Part shown: piece by piece, positions 56,650-64,000 of the stretch
How positions within the stretch are numbered: position 1 is the first letter of the stretch
Layout of the letters: every line of letters starts with the position of its first letter
Assembly: GCF_001425485.1 (NCBI RefSeq)
Contig: NZ_LMQW01000012.1
Span: 564,101 to 628,100 of the forward strand
DNA length: 64,000 nucleotides
Direction: 5' to 3'
Origin: Aureimonas sp. Leaf427
Lineage (GTDB): Bacteria; Pseudomonadota; Alphaproteobacteria; Rhizobiales; Rhizobiaceae
The notes under the pieces: generated by a model
The model's input: only the letters and a program-made list of their open reading frames with translations
Told to the model about the DNA's origin: nothing
Database searches by the model: none
Position numbers and translations under genes: made by a program

Positions 56650-56955
56650 CTATTCCTCGGGCTCGGTCGTGAAGGTCAGGGGATAGCCCTTGGCGCGGCC
56701 GGCCTCGGTGGCGCGCGTCGCCTTGGTCTCGGCGACATCCTGCGGATAGACCGAGACGACGCAGGACCCTTTCTGGTGCGCCGTGATCATCACCCGGTTC
56801 GCCTGGTCCTCCCCCAGGCGGAACTCGCCCTTCAGGATCGTCACCACGAACTGCCGGGGCGTGTAGTCGTCGTTGACGAGGATGACCTTGTGCAGCTTCG
56901 GCCGCTCCACCTTCGGTTTAGTGCTTAACCGAGGTCGAAGGAGGATGTCGCTCAT
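56650..56955 (-). CDS. clpS: ATP-dependent Clp protease adaptor ClpS
   Basis: This 101-residue adaptor delivers N-degron substrates to ClpAP. The core is KVILVNDDYTPRQFVVTILK with the N-end-rule pocket residues, VMITAHQKGSCVVSVYPQDV, and the end GYPLTFTTEPEE. Compared with ClpS1 the N-terminus is short and basic, similar to the second ClpS (ClpS2) that many Rhizobiales carry. clpA is not adjacent. The start ATG is at 56955. Confidence 0.92.
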   Translation of the reverse strand: MSDILLRPRLSTKPKVERPKLHKVILVNDDYTPRQFVVTILKGEFRLGEDQANRVMITAHQKGSCVVSVYPQDVAETKATRATEAGRAKGYPLTFTTEPEE

Positions 56956-57358
56956 GGCGGATGTCCGTGGAACGATGGGCGGCGATCACCCGGTGGCCCG
57001 CACCTTCGAAAGGGGTCTTCGAAACCACACTGTCCGGAATCGGGATCGGCGAGGAGCCGCGGTCGGCCGTCGACGGGTTCAGACGCTACGCGCCGGACCG
57101 GATCGGACGCCATCGCAATGGCTTGCACGTCAATATGGCGGCGGTGTGGAGGGGGAAGGCTTCCGGCAGCGTGTCACGACCCCGATGGGGCATGGGTGGG
57201 CACCGTTAACGTGCCCCACCTGGTGTCTTCGAGGCACTGCCGACGCTCCCTACGTCGGCGGCCTAGAAGCCGGAAACCATGAGAATTTCTAACGAGACGC
57301 AGGCGGGAGTGCAAGCGAATTTATCGCTCGTTCGAAATCGTACGGAAAAGAGCCCCGT
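56956..57358. other. 403-bp intergenic region upstream of clpS
   Basis: No gene is recognisable. Two hairpins stand out: GTGGGCACCGTTAACGTGCCCCAC around 57197-57220 and GCCGACG...CGTCGGC around 57238-57260. The clpS promoter is presumably in the right half on the minus strand. The region could hold a small RNA, but nothing specific identifies one. Confidence 0.35.
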
Positions 57359-57595
57359 TTAGTTGACCGGCGCAGGGTTTGCGGGGGCGACCGGGGCCGC
57401 AGGCTCCGCCGGATTGGCGATCGGCGCGGGGGCCGACGTCGCGGCGGGCTGCGTCACGGCGCGGCCGGCCGGACCCTCCACGGTGCGATCCGCGAAGAAG
57501 GCGACGCCAACCGCGCCGACCAGAATGAGACCGCCGATGACGAAGGCAAGAACCTTGCGGTTTCCGGCGCGGCGCGGGATCGGGGTCTCAGACAT
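57359..57595 (-). CDS. Small single-pass membrane protein with Pro/Ala-rich tail
   Basis: This 78-residue protein has a basic N-terminus (MSETPIPRRAGNRK), one transmembrane helix (VLAFVIGGLILVGAVGVAFF) and a C-terminal low-complexity region made of PA repeats (NPAEPAAPVAPANPAPVN). No family is recognised. The helix and the sensible start support a real gene. It would sit in the inner membrane with a short periplasmic tail. Confidence 0.6.
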   Translation of the reverse strand: MSETPIPRRAGNRKVLAFVIGGLILVGAVGVAFFADRTVEGPAGRAVTQPAATSAPAPIANPAEPAAPVAPANPAPVN

Positions 57596-57633
57596 CTCGG
57601 CATCTCCTGGCGTGACATATGGCGGCTCGGGTC

Positions 57634-57745
57634 TGATACGAGCGGCCTTGGCAAGGGACCGCTGGTATACCGCGTCGACCGACGCGGCGGCGGCTTATGC
57701 CGCCATCTCGCCCCGACCATCGACATGTCGATGGTCGGGGCTACT
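57634..57745 (+). repeat. Dispersed palindromic repeat, copy A, with a perfect 30-bp palindrome
   Basis: It contains ATACGAGCGGCC...GACCGCTGGTAT (hairpin), GGCGGCGGCTTATGCCGCC, and at 57711-57740 a perfect palindrome CCCCGACCATCGACA/TGTCGATGGTCGGGG. The same elements, diverged, occur in inverse orientation at 44827-44960. It lies between the small membrane protein gene and the flavin reductase gene. Confidence 0.7.
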
Positions 57746-57784
57746 GATGCAAGGCAGAACCCGGGCAGCCTTGCGGGGGTTCCC

Positions 57785-58348
57785 TCAGCCGCGCAGCGGC
57801 TTGAGAGCGGTGGTCCACTTGGCGAGTTCCGCGATCATCAGCTTGGCGGAGCTCGTGTGGTGCTCGTCGGCGGTGAAGCCGGCCTCGCCGAGATGGGCGA
57901 AGAAGTTCGGGATGAACACGCCCTCGGGGATCGGCATGGCCTTCAGCGTCGTGACGAGGGGCTTGGCCGCCTGGACCGCGCGAGAGCCGCCGGACATGCC
58001 GGCATAGGAGACGAAGCCGACGGGCTTGTAGTGCCATTCCTTGTGCAGGTAATCGACCGCGTTGATGAAACTGGCCGGCGGCAGGTAGTTGTATTCCGGC
58101 ATGACGAAGACGATCGCATCGGCCGCCTTCACGAGCGCGCTCCAGCGCTTGGTGTGCTCCTTGGTGTAGAGCCCCTTCGCCGGATGCTCGGGCTCGTCCA
58201 GAAGCGGCAGGCCGATCTCGGCGAGATCCACCGGTACCACCTCGAACGTGCCCTCCGCGCTCGCGAACTTGACGAACCAGTCGGCGATCAGCGGTCCCTT
58301 GCGGCCGGGGCGCGTGGAGGTGGTGACGACGGTGAGATTGAGCGCCAT
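57785..58348 (-). CDS. NADPH-dependent FMN reductase family protein
   Basis: This is a 187-residue flavodoxin-like reductase. The N-terminal FMN loop is LTVVTTSTRPGRKGPLIADW, the active-site motif is FVMPEYNYLPPASFINAVDY, and GFVSYAGMSGGSRAVQ follows. It probably reduces FMN or quinones. It differs clearly from the other flavin reductase at 31179-31766. It stands alone, with a palindromic repeat downstream. Confidence 0.9.
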   Translation of the reverse strand: MALNLTVVTTSTRPGRKGPLIADWFVKFASAEGTFEVVPVDLAEIGLPLLDEPEHPAKGLYTKEHTKRWSALVKAADAIVFVMPEYNYLPPASFINAVDYLHKEWHYKPVGFVSYAGMSGGSRAVQAAKPLVTTLKAMPIPEGVFIPNFFAHLGEAGFTADEHHTSSAKLMIAELAKWTTALKPLRG

Positions 58349-58462
58349 GGCGAGTTCCTTGTCTGCTGCGGTGTCTGCTGCGGTGCGGGAGAGATAGGCG
58401 CGGGCGCGGGCGATGGAACACCGCGACGGGAGACGCGCCGTTCATGGAGCGGAGACAGCGCG

Positions 58463-58663
58463 TCAGAACGCCTTCTTCAGGCCTGCCTGCTTCAGGATCG
58501 CATTGGCAGTGTGCCGGCTGGCGATGCCGACGGGAACGGCGAAGCTCGTGCCGCCGGCCGGACTCGTCCAGATTTCGTGACTGCCCTTTCCCTGCCGGAT
58601 CATGCGGCAGCCAGCCGCCTGCAACAGGTCGCGCAGATCGCGGTCGAAGGTGCGCGGCGCCAT
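58463..58663 (-). CDS. hicA: HicA-family mRNA interferase toxin
   Basis: This 66-residue double-stranded-RNA-binding-fold toxin reads FDRDLRDLLQAAGCRMIRQG and KGSHEIWTSPAGGTSFAVPV, where the histidine of GSHEIW is the catalytic residue. The end is SRHTANAILKQAGLKKAF. It cleaves mRNA when free. The ATG shares one base with the hicB stop (TGATG), giving tight coupling. Confidence 0.9.
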   Translation of the reverse strand: MAPRTFDRDLRDLLQAAGCRMIRQGKGSHEIWTSPAGGTSFAVPVGIASRHTANAILKQAGLKKAF

Positions 58664-58905
58664 CAGGCGGCCGCGGCCTCGATATCCATGCCACGAAGGG
58701 CGGTGATCTGGAAAAAGACGGAGGCGGGATCGAGATCGGGATGGTTGTCGCCGAGGAGATCGGCCGTCATCGCGGCGATGCGCTCCAGAACGCCATCGAG
58801 CGTCGGCGCTTCCGCCGCAGCCGGAATCGCATCGCAGATGCCGACCCAGACCTCGGCCTCCTCGTCCCATGTCGCCCCGATGGTGAAGATCGTCGGTCGG
58901 GTCAC
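58663..58905 (-). CDS. hicB: DUF1902 HicB-like antitoxin
   Basis: This 80-residue protein has a partial RNase-H-like HicB fold, with IGATWDEEAEVWVGICDAIP followed by AAAEAPTLDGVLERIAAM. This is the DUF1902 type. It lacks the C-terminal DNA-binding domain of longer HicB proteins, so it may neutralise HicA without strong autoregulation. The order is antitoxin first. The frc operon terminator lies just upstream. Confidence 0.82.
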   Translation of the reverse strand: MTRPTIFTIGATWDEEAEVWVGICDAIPAAAEAPTLDGVLERIAAMTADLLGDNHPDLDPASVFFQITALRGMDIEAAAA

Positions 58906-58928
58906 GTCCGCACCTCCCTGGCGTCATG

Positions 58929-58957
58929 AAAAAGGGCGGCGCCGGAGCACCGCCCTT
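58929..58957 (-). terminator. Intrinsic terminator of the frcBCA operon
   Basis: On the minus strand the stem AAGGGCGG/CCGCCCTT runs into TTTTTC. It lies 43 bp past the frcA stop and only 23 bp before the hicB start codon. Confidence 0.8.
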
Positions 58958-58999
58958 CGATCCTACGACGAGGGGAAGAAGCGTTAAAGCCCCGACCGC

Positions 59000-59784
<785 letters not shown>

Positions 59785-59788
<4 letters not shown>

Positions 59789-60885
59789 GCCGAAACCTTT
59801 CTGATCCACTGGTCGGCCGCGACGGCGAGGATGATCAGCGCGCCGACGGTGAGCTGCGTCCATTGCGGGTCGGTGCCCCAGATGCGCAGGCCCATGGCGA
59901 AGACGCCGACGATGAGCGCGCCGATCAGCGTGCCGAAGACCGAGCCGCGCCCGCCGAAGAGCGAGGTCCCGCCGATGACGACGGCGGTGATCGACTGGAT
60001 GTTGGCCTCGGCGCCGGACGTCGGCGAGATCGAGCCGATGCGCCCGATCAGCGCCCAGCCGGCAAGGCCGCAGATGAGGCCGGAGACCGCATAGACCGAG
60101 ACCAGCGTCTTGGAGGCCGAGATGCCGGAGAGGCGCGCGGCGTCCTGGTCGTCGCCGATCGCATAGACGTGGCGGCCCCAGGCGGTGTTGTTCAGGATGT
60201 AGAAGAAGACGAGGACGAGCAGCACCATGAAGACGGCGCCGTAGCTGAAGGTCGCCCCGGCGATCTTGAACGTCGTGCCGAGCAGCTGGAGAAGCGGCGC
60301 CTCGGTCGCCACGGCCTGGGCGCGGATCGTCTCGTTCGCCGAATAGATGAAGTTCACCGAGAGGAAGATGAACCAGGTGCCGAGCGTCACGATGAAGGGC
60401 GGCAGCTTCAGCCGGGCGACGAGGAGACCGTTGATGAAGCCGCAGACCGTGCCGACCGCGACGCCGCAGGCGAGCGCCAGCGGGGCGGGCAGGCCGAGAT
60501 TGACCGCGAACTGGCCCATGACCACGGAGGAGAGGACCATGATCGCGCCGACCGAGAGGTCGATGCCGGCGGTGAGGATGATGAGCGTCTGCGCGACGCC
60601 GATGATGCCGACGATCGTCACCTGCTGAAGGATGAAGTTCAGCGTCTGCAGGCTGAAGAAGCGCTCGCCCGTGAGCCCGCCGAAGATGGCGATGCTGAGG
60701 ATGAGCACCAGGACCGGAACCATGGTCGGGAAGGCATGGAGGAAATGCTGGAGCCGGCCGAGAACCCCGAGCTTGGCTTCGTCGAACTCGGCGACCTTGG
60801 TCTCGCGCGCGATGGCGGCCTCGAAACCGCTCGGCGTGCTTCTGGTCGGTTTGACGTCTTTCGGCGTCGCGGCTCTCTCGCTCAT
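59785..60885 (-). CDS. frcC: Fructose/ribose-type ABC importer permease
   Basis: This is a 366-residue permease of the RbsC class with about eight to ten membrane segments. Family motifs are AQTLIILTAGIDLSVGAIMV, CGFINGLLVARLKLPPFIVT and TAVVIGGTSLFGGRGSVFGT followed by LIGALIVGVFAMGL. It has a 45-residue charged cytoplasmic N-terminus. It is translated in coupling with frcA and separated from frcB by 158 bp that include a stable hairpin. Confidence 0.93.
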
Positions 60886-61002
60886 GGCGCGTCTCCTCCT
60901 CGTTGTCCACGGGTCGCTGTCTCGGCGCGGCCTCTCGAAGGGCCGCTGCCGGCATCGGGCCGACCGCCCCGGTCTGGCCGGACCGGGAGAAAGGGTCGAG
61001 CA

Positions 61003-61036
61003 GAAGGCGGCGCGGGCTCGAACCCGCGCCGCCTTC
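61003..61036 (-). terminator. Stable hairpin between frcB and frcC
   Basis: A perfect 14-bp stem GAAGGCGGCGCGGG/CCCGCGCCGCCTTC has a 6-base loop eight bp past the frcB stop. There is no T-run, so it more likely protects the 3' end of frcB mRNA or partly attenuates read-through than ends the operon. Confidence 0.65.
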
Positions 61037-61043
61037 GCGGGGA

Positions 61044-62078
61044 TCAGCCCCAGCAGGCCTTGGCCGCATCGGCGGCGGTCATGGACTTCTCGCCGTCCAC
61101 CGGCTTGTCCGTCACGAGGTCGACGCCCGTGTCGGTGAACTGGAGGCCGGAGGTCTTCTCGGGCTTCTTGCCGCTATCGGCGAAGGCCTTGACCGCCTCG
61201 ACGCCGAGCGCGGCCATCTTCAGCGGATACTGCATGGAGGTCGCGCCGATCACGCCGTCCTTGACGTTGGCGACGCCGGGGCAGCCGCCGTCGATGGAGA
61301 CGAGGAGAACGTCCTTCTCCATGCCGGCGGCCTTCAGCGCCTCGTAGGCGCCGGCGGCGGCCGGCTCGTTGATCGTGTAGACGACGTTGATGCCGGGCTC
61401 CTTCTGGAGAAGGTTCTCCATCGCGGTGCGCCCGCCCTCCTCGTTGCCGTTGGTGATGTCGTGGCCGGCGATGCGCGCATCGTCCTCGTCGCCGATCACG
61501 TTGGCATCCTTGGCGTCGATGCCGAAGCCGGTCATGAAGCCCTGGTCGCGCATGACGTCGACGGAGGGCTGCGAGGGCGTGAGGTCGAGAAACGCGATCT
61601 TGGCGTCCTTGGCCTTGTCGCCCATCGAGGACTTGGCCCAGCGGCCGATCAGCTCGCCGGCGGTGAAGTTGTTGGTGGCGAAGGTCGCGTCGGCCGAATC
61701 GATCGGCTCCAGCGCCGTGTCGAGCGCGATGACCAGAATGCCGGCATCGCGCGCCTGCTGCACGGAGGGCACGATGGCCTTCGTGTCGGAAGCGGTGATG
61801 AGGATGCCCTTGGCGCCGCCGGCGATGCAGCTCTCGATGGCCGCGACCTGGCTCTCGGTGTCGCCGTCGATCTTGCCGGCATAGGTCTGGAGCTTGACGC
61901 CGATCTCGGTCGCCTTGGCTTGCGCGCCTTCCTTCATCTTGACGAAGAAGGGGTTCGTGTCGGTCTTGGTGATGAGGCAGACGAGCGGCGCGTCCTGTGC
62001 GGCGGCAGGAGCTGCGGAAGCGATGAAGCCGGCCGTGATGGCAAGCGCGGTCGTGGCCCAAAGGGTGCGAAACGTCAC
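61044..62078 (-). CDS. frcB: Fructose/ribose-type periplasmic sugar-binding protein
   Basis: This 344-residue protein starts at GTG 62078 behind GGGAGG. Its signal peptide ([20 protein letters not shown], cleaved near APAAAQD) precedes a periplasmic-binding-protein type 1 fold. Typical segments are [55 protein letters not shown] and the hinge/ligand [16 protein letters not shown]. The resemblance to FrcB (fructose, ribose, mannose) fits the gene order frcB-frcC-frcA. Control is probably by the divergent ROK repressor. Confidence 0.92.
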   Translation of the reverse strand: MTFRTLWATTALAITAGFIASAAPAAAQDAPLVCLITKTDTNPFFVKMKEGAQAKATEIGVKLQTYAGKIDGDTESQVAAIESCIAGGAKGILITASDTKAIVPSVQQARDAGILVIALDTALEPIDSADATFATNNFTAGELIGRWAKSSMGDKAKDAKIAFLDLTPSQPSVDVMRDQGFMTGFGIDAKDANVIGDEDDARIAGHDITNGNEEGGRTAMENLLQKEPGINVVYTINEPAAAGAYEALKAAGMEKDVLLVSIDGGCPGVANVKDGVIGATSMQYPLKMAALGVEAVKAFADSGKKPEKTSGLQFTDTGVDLVTDKPVDGEKSMTAADAAKACWG

Positions 62079-62191
62079 GGTGATCCTCCCGATCGATGTG
62101 GCCGGCCGCACGCGGCGCCCCGGCAGAAACAGTCCCGCCCAGCCTCCTCGGGGCGAACGGTTCATCATAGAAGCTTCACGATCGGGCCAAT

Positions 62192-62228
62192 GTCAATATA
62201 AATAAATCACTTGGATTTAAATATTGAC
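62192..62228. promoter_or_regulatory. Candidate ROK-repressor operator between frcB and frcR
   Basis: An A/T-rich inverted repeat with arms GTCAATAT/ATATTGAC and inner A/T tracts (AAATAAATC, GATTTAAA) lies in the otherwise GC-rich 404-bp divergent gap. NagC/Mlc-type ROK repressors bind A/T-rich dyads of this kind. It lies 114 bp from the frcB start. I see nothing else clear in the gap, apart from a ribosome site before frcR. Confidence 0.6.
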
Positions 62229-62482
62229 GATCGCCCGTTTTCGCGGCTCTGTCCCGAGTGGGAAGCCGTTCGGCCGATCGTCGCTCCGACTCGCCCGGCC
62301 TGTCGATGGACGGCATCGGAGGACGCGCCGGGACGGGACAGGCGGGCAGGACCCGTCGGCACGAGGATGCACCGCCTCGGCGCGGGGGACAAGCTCAGAC
62401 CGGCTTGGCTCAGCCGGCTCTGGATTTTCGAGCCGGAAGCGGTTCCACTGCGCATGGGGCGGGGACGAGGGAGACGAGATCG

Positions 62483-63715
62483 ATGGACCCAGCTTTGACG
62501 CAAGGCGAGGCGACGAGAGCGACGATCGCCGACGGCCGGATGCGGGGCTCCAACCAGTCCGGCCTTCGCGCCCACAACGAGCGCGCCGTGCTCTCGCTGA
62601 TCCGGCGCCACGGAGTCATGGCGAAGGCCGACATCGCGCGCCGCACGGGCCTCTCGCCCCAGACGGCGTCGGTGATCATGCGCGCGCTGGAGGGCGAGGG
62701 CCTCGTCCTGCGCGACGAGCCGCGCCGCGGGCGCGTCGGCCAACCCTCGATTCCGATGCGGCTGAACCCCGGCGGCGCCTTCGCGCTCGGCCTCAAGATC
62801 GGCCGGCGCTCGGCCGACCTCGTGCTGATGGACTTCGTCGGCGCGATCCGCTCGCACCGGCGCATCACCTATCCCTATCCGCGCCTCGGCCAGGTGCTCG
62901 ACTTCGCCCGGCAGTCGGCCCGCGAGATCGAGGGCGCGATGAGCGGCGAGGAGAAGGGCCGGCTCTGCGGCCTCGGCGTCGCCATGCCCGACGAGATCTG
63001 GAACTGGGGCGAGGAGATCGGCGCGCCGCCCGGCGTCATGTCGGAATGGCAGGCGGCCGACGTCATGGAGGAGATCGCGGCCGTCACCGGGCACGCGGTC
63101 CACCGCGCCAACGACGCGACGGCGGCCTGCGCGGCCGAGAACGTCTTCGGCTCCACGGGCTGTCTCGACTATGTCTACGTCTTCGTCGGCGCCTTCGTCG
63201 GCGGCGGCATCGTGATCGACGGCGATCTCGTGACGGGGCGCACGGGCAATGCCGGCGCGCTCGGCTCCATGCCGGTTCCCAAGCCCGGCGGGGGCACGGA
63301 CCAGCTCATCAACTCCGCCTCCATCCACGTCCTCGAGAAGATGGCGCGCGAGGAGGACGGGCGCGACATTTCGGCGATCTGGCTGCGCGAATCGGCCTGG
63401 GACGAGCTCGGCCCCGTGCTCGACCGGTGGATCGAGACCGCCGCGTCCGGCCTTGCCCATGCCACCGTCGCGGCCGCCTCGATCTACGATTTCGAGGCGG
63501 CGGTCATCGACGGAAGCTTCCCCGACAGTGTGCGCACGCGGCTCGTCGCGGCGACGGCGGCGGCGCTGAAGACCCTGCGCGTCGAGGGCCTGACGCCGCC
63601 GATCGTGCGGGCCGGCACGATCGGCGCCTCCGCCCGCGAGATCGGCTCGGCGAGCCTGCCCTTCTTCGCGAGGTTCCTGCTCGACCACCGGGTCCTCTAC
63701 ACCGAATCGGCCTGA
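62483..63715 (+). CDS. frcR: ROK-family transcriptional repressor FrcR
   Basis: This is a 410-residue ROK regulator. The N-terminal winged helix is NERAVLSLIRRHGVMAKADI, and ARRTGLSPQTASVIMRAL follows. The sugar-kinase-like ROK domain has GLKIGRRSADLVLMDFVG, the NDATAACAAE segment and YVFVGAFVGGGIVIDG. The CxCGxxGCxE zinc motif of NagC is replaced by GRTGNAGALGSMPV, as in FrcR-like members. It probably represses frcBCA and releases DNA on sugar binding. Confidence 0.9.
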   Translation: MDPALTQGEATRATIADGRMRGSNQSGLRAHNERAVLSLIRRHGVMAKADIARRTGLSPQTASVIMRALEGEGLVLRDEPRRGRVGQPSIPMRLNPGGAFALGLKIGRRSADLVLMDFVGAIRSHRRITYPYPRLGQVLDFARQSAREIEGAMSGEEKGRLCGLGVAMPDEIWNWGEEIGAPPGVMSEWQAADVMEEIAAVTGHAVHRANDATAACAAENVFGSTGCLDYVYVFVGAFVGGGIVIDGDLVTGRTGNAGALGSMPVPKPGGGTDQLINSASIHVLEKMAREEDGRDISAIWLRESAWDELGPVLDRWIETAASGLAHATVAAASIYDFEAAVIDGSFPDSVRTRLVAATAAALKTLRVEGLTPPIVRAGTIGASAREIGSASLPFFARFLLDHRVLYTESA

Positions 63716-63737
63716 TCCTCGGACGTCAAGCGTCTAG

Positions 63738-64000
63738 AGGCTGTTATGGACCGTGGACAGGTGTTGTGTCGTGTCAGCGACGATCAGACCGGTAGGAGGT
63801 AGAACAGGCAAGACTATCCGTCTTGTCTGTTCTACGGACACCCCGGATGGCGTCTCTCACACGACCCGGAGGGCCGCTTGTGTTGGGCCGCGGATGTGTG
63901 TTGCCCTCTTTGCCGGTAGCCCCGCTACCGGCTGCATCGGGCTCCTACCCCGCGACCCAACACAAGCGGCACAACACCTGTCCAAGGTTCATAACAGCCT
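63738..64000. mobile_element. 263-bp structured element with 31-bp terminal inverted repeats (MITE-like)
   Basis: The left end AGGCTGTTATGGACCGTGGA (63738 on) continues CAGGTGTTGTG and is the inverse of the last 31 bases of the window with two or three mismatches. Inside are a 16-bp hairpin GTAGAACAGGCAAGAC/GTCTTGTCTGTTCTAC (63799-63835), a 20-bp inverted repeat (63874-63893 with 63950-63969) and, nested in it, GCCGGTAGC/GCTACCGGC (63912-63932). No transposase is encoded. CTAG precedes the left end. The element ends exactly at the last base, so the right flank is unseen. Confidence 0.65.

Noticed and set aside
56975..57000. GGAAC-N17-CGGT on the plus strand, similar to an EcfG promoter
   Set aside because: No plus-strand gene follows for more than 5 kb, and the -10 has a mismatch.
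61003..61036. Treating the frcB-frcC hairpin as the end of the operon
   Set aside because: No T-run follows, and frcC-frcA lie in the same order and direction as in known frc operons. It is more likely an mRNA-stability or partial attenuation structure.

Overview
The window is GC-rich chromosomal DNA from an alphaproteobacterium, most likely of the order Hyphomicrobiales (Rhizobiales). Several things point there: trpF-trpB-trpA-accD in one run, a short ClpS, intracellular PHB depolymerase, the ActS/ActR redox two-component pair beside hrpB and mmcB, the frcBCA/frcR sugar importer, DUF3422 and DUF2852 proteins, and the ndi/holin/DUF3618 cluster. An Aurantimonadaceae-like member is my guess only. 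A near-consensus parS-like site inside hrpB, and the trp-accD and actSR neighbourhoods (origin-proximal in relatives, from memory), suggest the window lies not far from the replication origin. I see no rRNA, tRNA, CRISPR, prophage or transposase gene.

Region 1 (1-12.7 kb, almost all minus strand): accD (partial), trpA, a ParDE-type toxin-antitoxin pair lying inside the trp operon, trpB, trpF, a YgjP-type metallopeptidase, DUF2852, phaZ with a long low-complexity tail, GNAT, DUF1330, pyrF and polA. Two intergenic spaces carry palindromic repeats.

Region 2 (12.7-24 kb): M20 dipeptidase, a secreted protein, an orphan Bug/TctC binding protein, a MipA/OmpV outer-membrane protein, an alpha/beta hydrolase and a PBP1a. 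Facing them is a tight minus-strand operon for envelope or stress proteins: a 24-residue membrane peptide, an Ndi-like protein, a YqjE/holin-like protein and DUF3618. It may start from an EcfG-type promoter.

Region 3 (24-35 kb): dnaK and dnaJ separated by an acyltransferase, BrnT/BrnA, two PmtA-like methyltransferases coupled to a flavin reductase, a redoxin-2OG oxygenase fusion, an HPP-CBS membrane protein and an SDR.

Region 4 (35-45 kb): a Phd/YefM antitoxin followed by a frameshifted YoeB remnant, hrpB, a putative 30-codon ORF coupled to actS, actR, mmcB, a CueR-like regulator, an L,D-transpeptidase lipoprotein, an AAA ATPase and a ceramidase-like membrane protein.

Region 5 (45-64 kb): malate synthase G, a DUF433/DUF5615 toxin-antitoxin pair, betA, 5'-nucleotidase, a divergent HxlR/PRISE-reductase pair, DUF3422, a CheA protein reduced to its phosphotransfer half plus a CheY, clpS, hicBA, frcACB with divergent frcR, and a strongly structured 263-bp inverted-repeat element that ends exactly at the last base.

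Five toxin-antitoxin loci, one of them decayed, and several palindromic repeats are the main accessory content. No large undescribed system is evident. The most unusual items are the terminal structured element, the truncated CheA/CheY pair, the redoxin-2OG oxygenase fusion, the actS upstream ORF and the degenerate yoeB.
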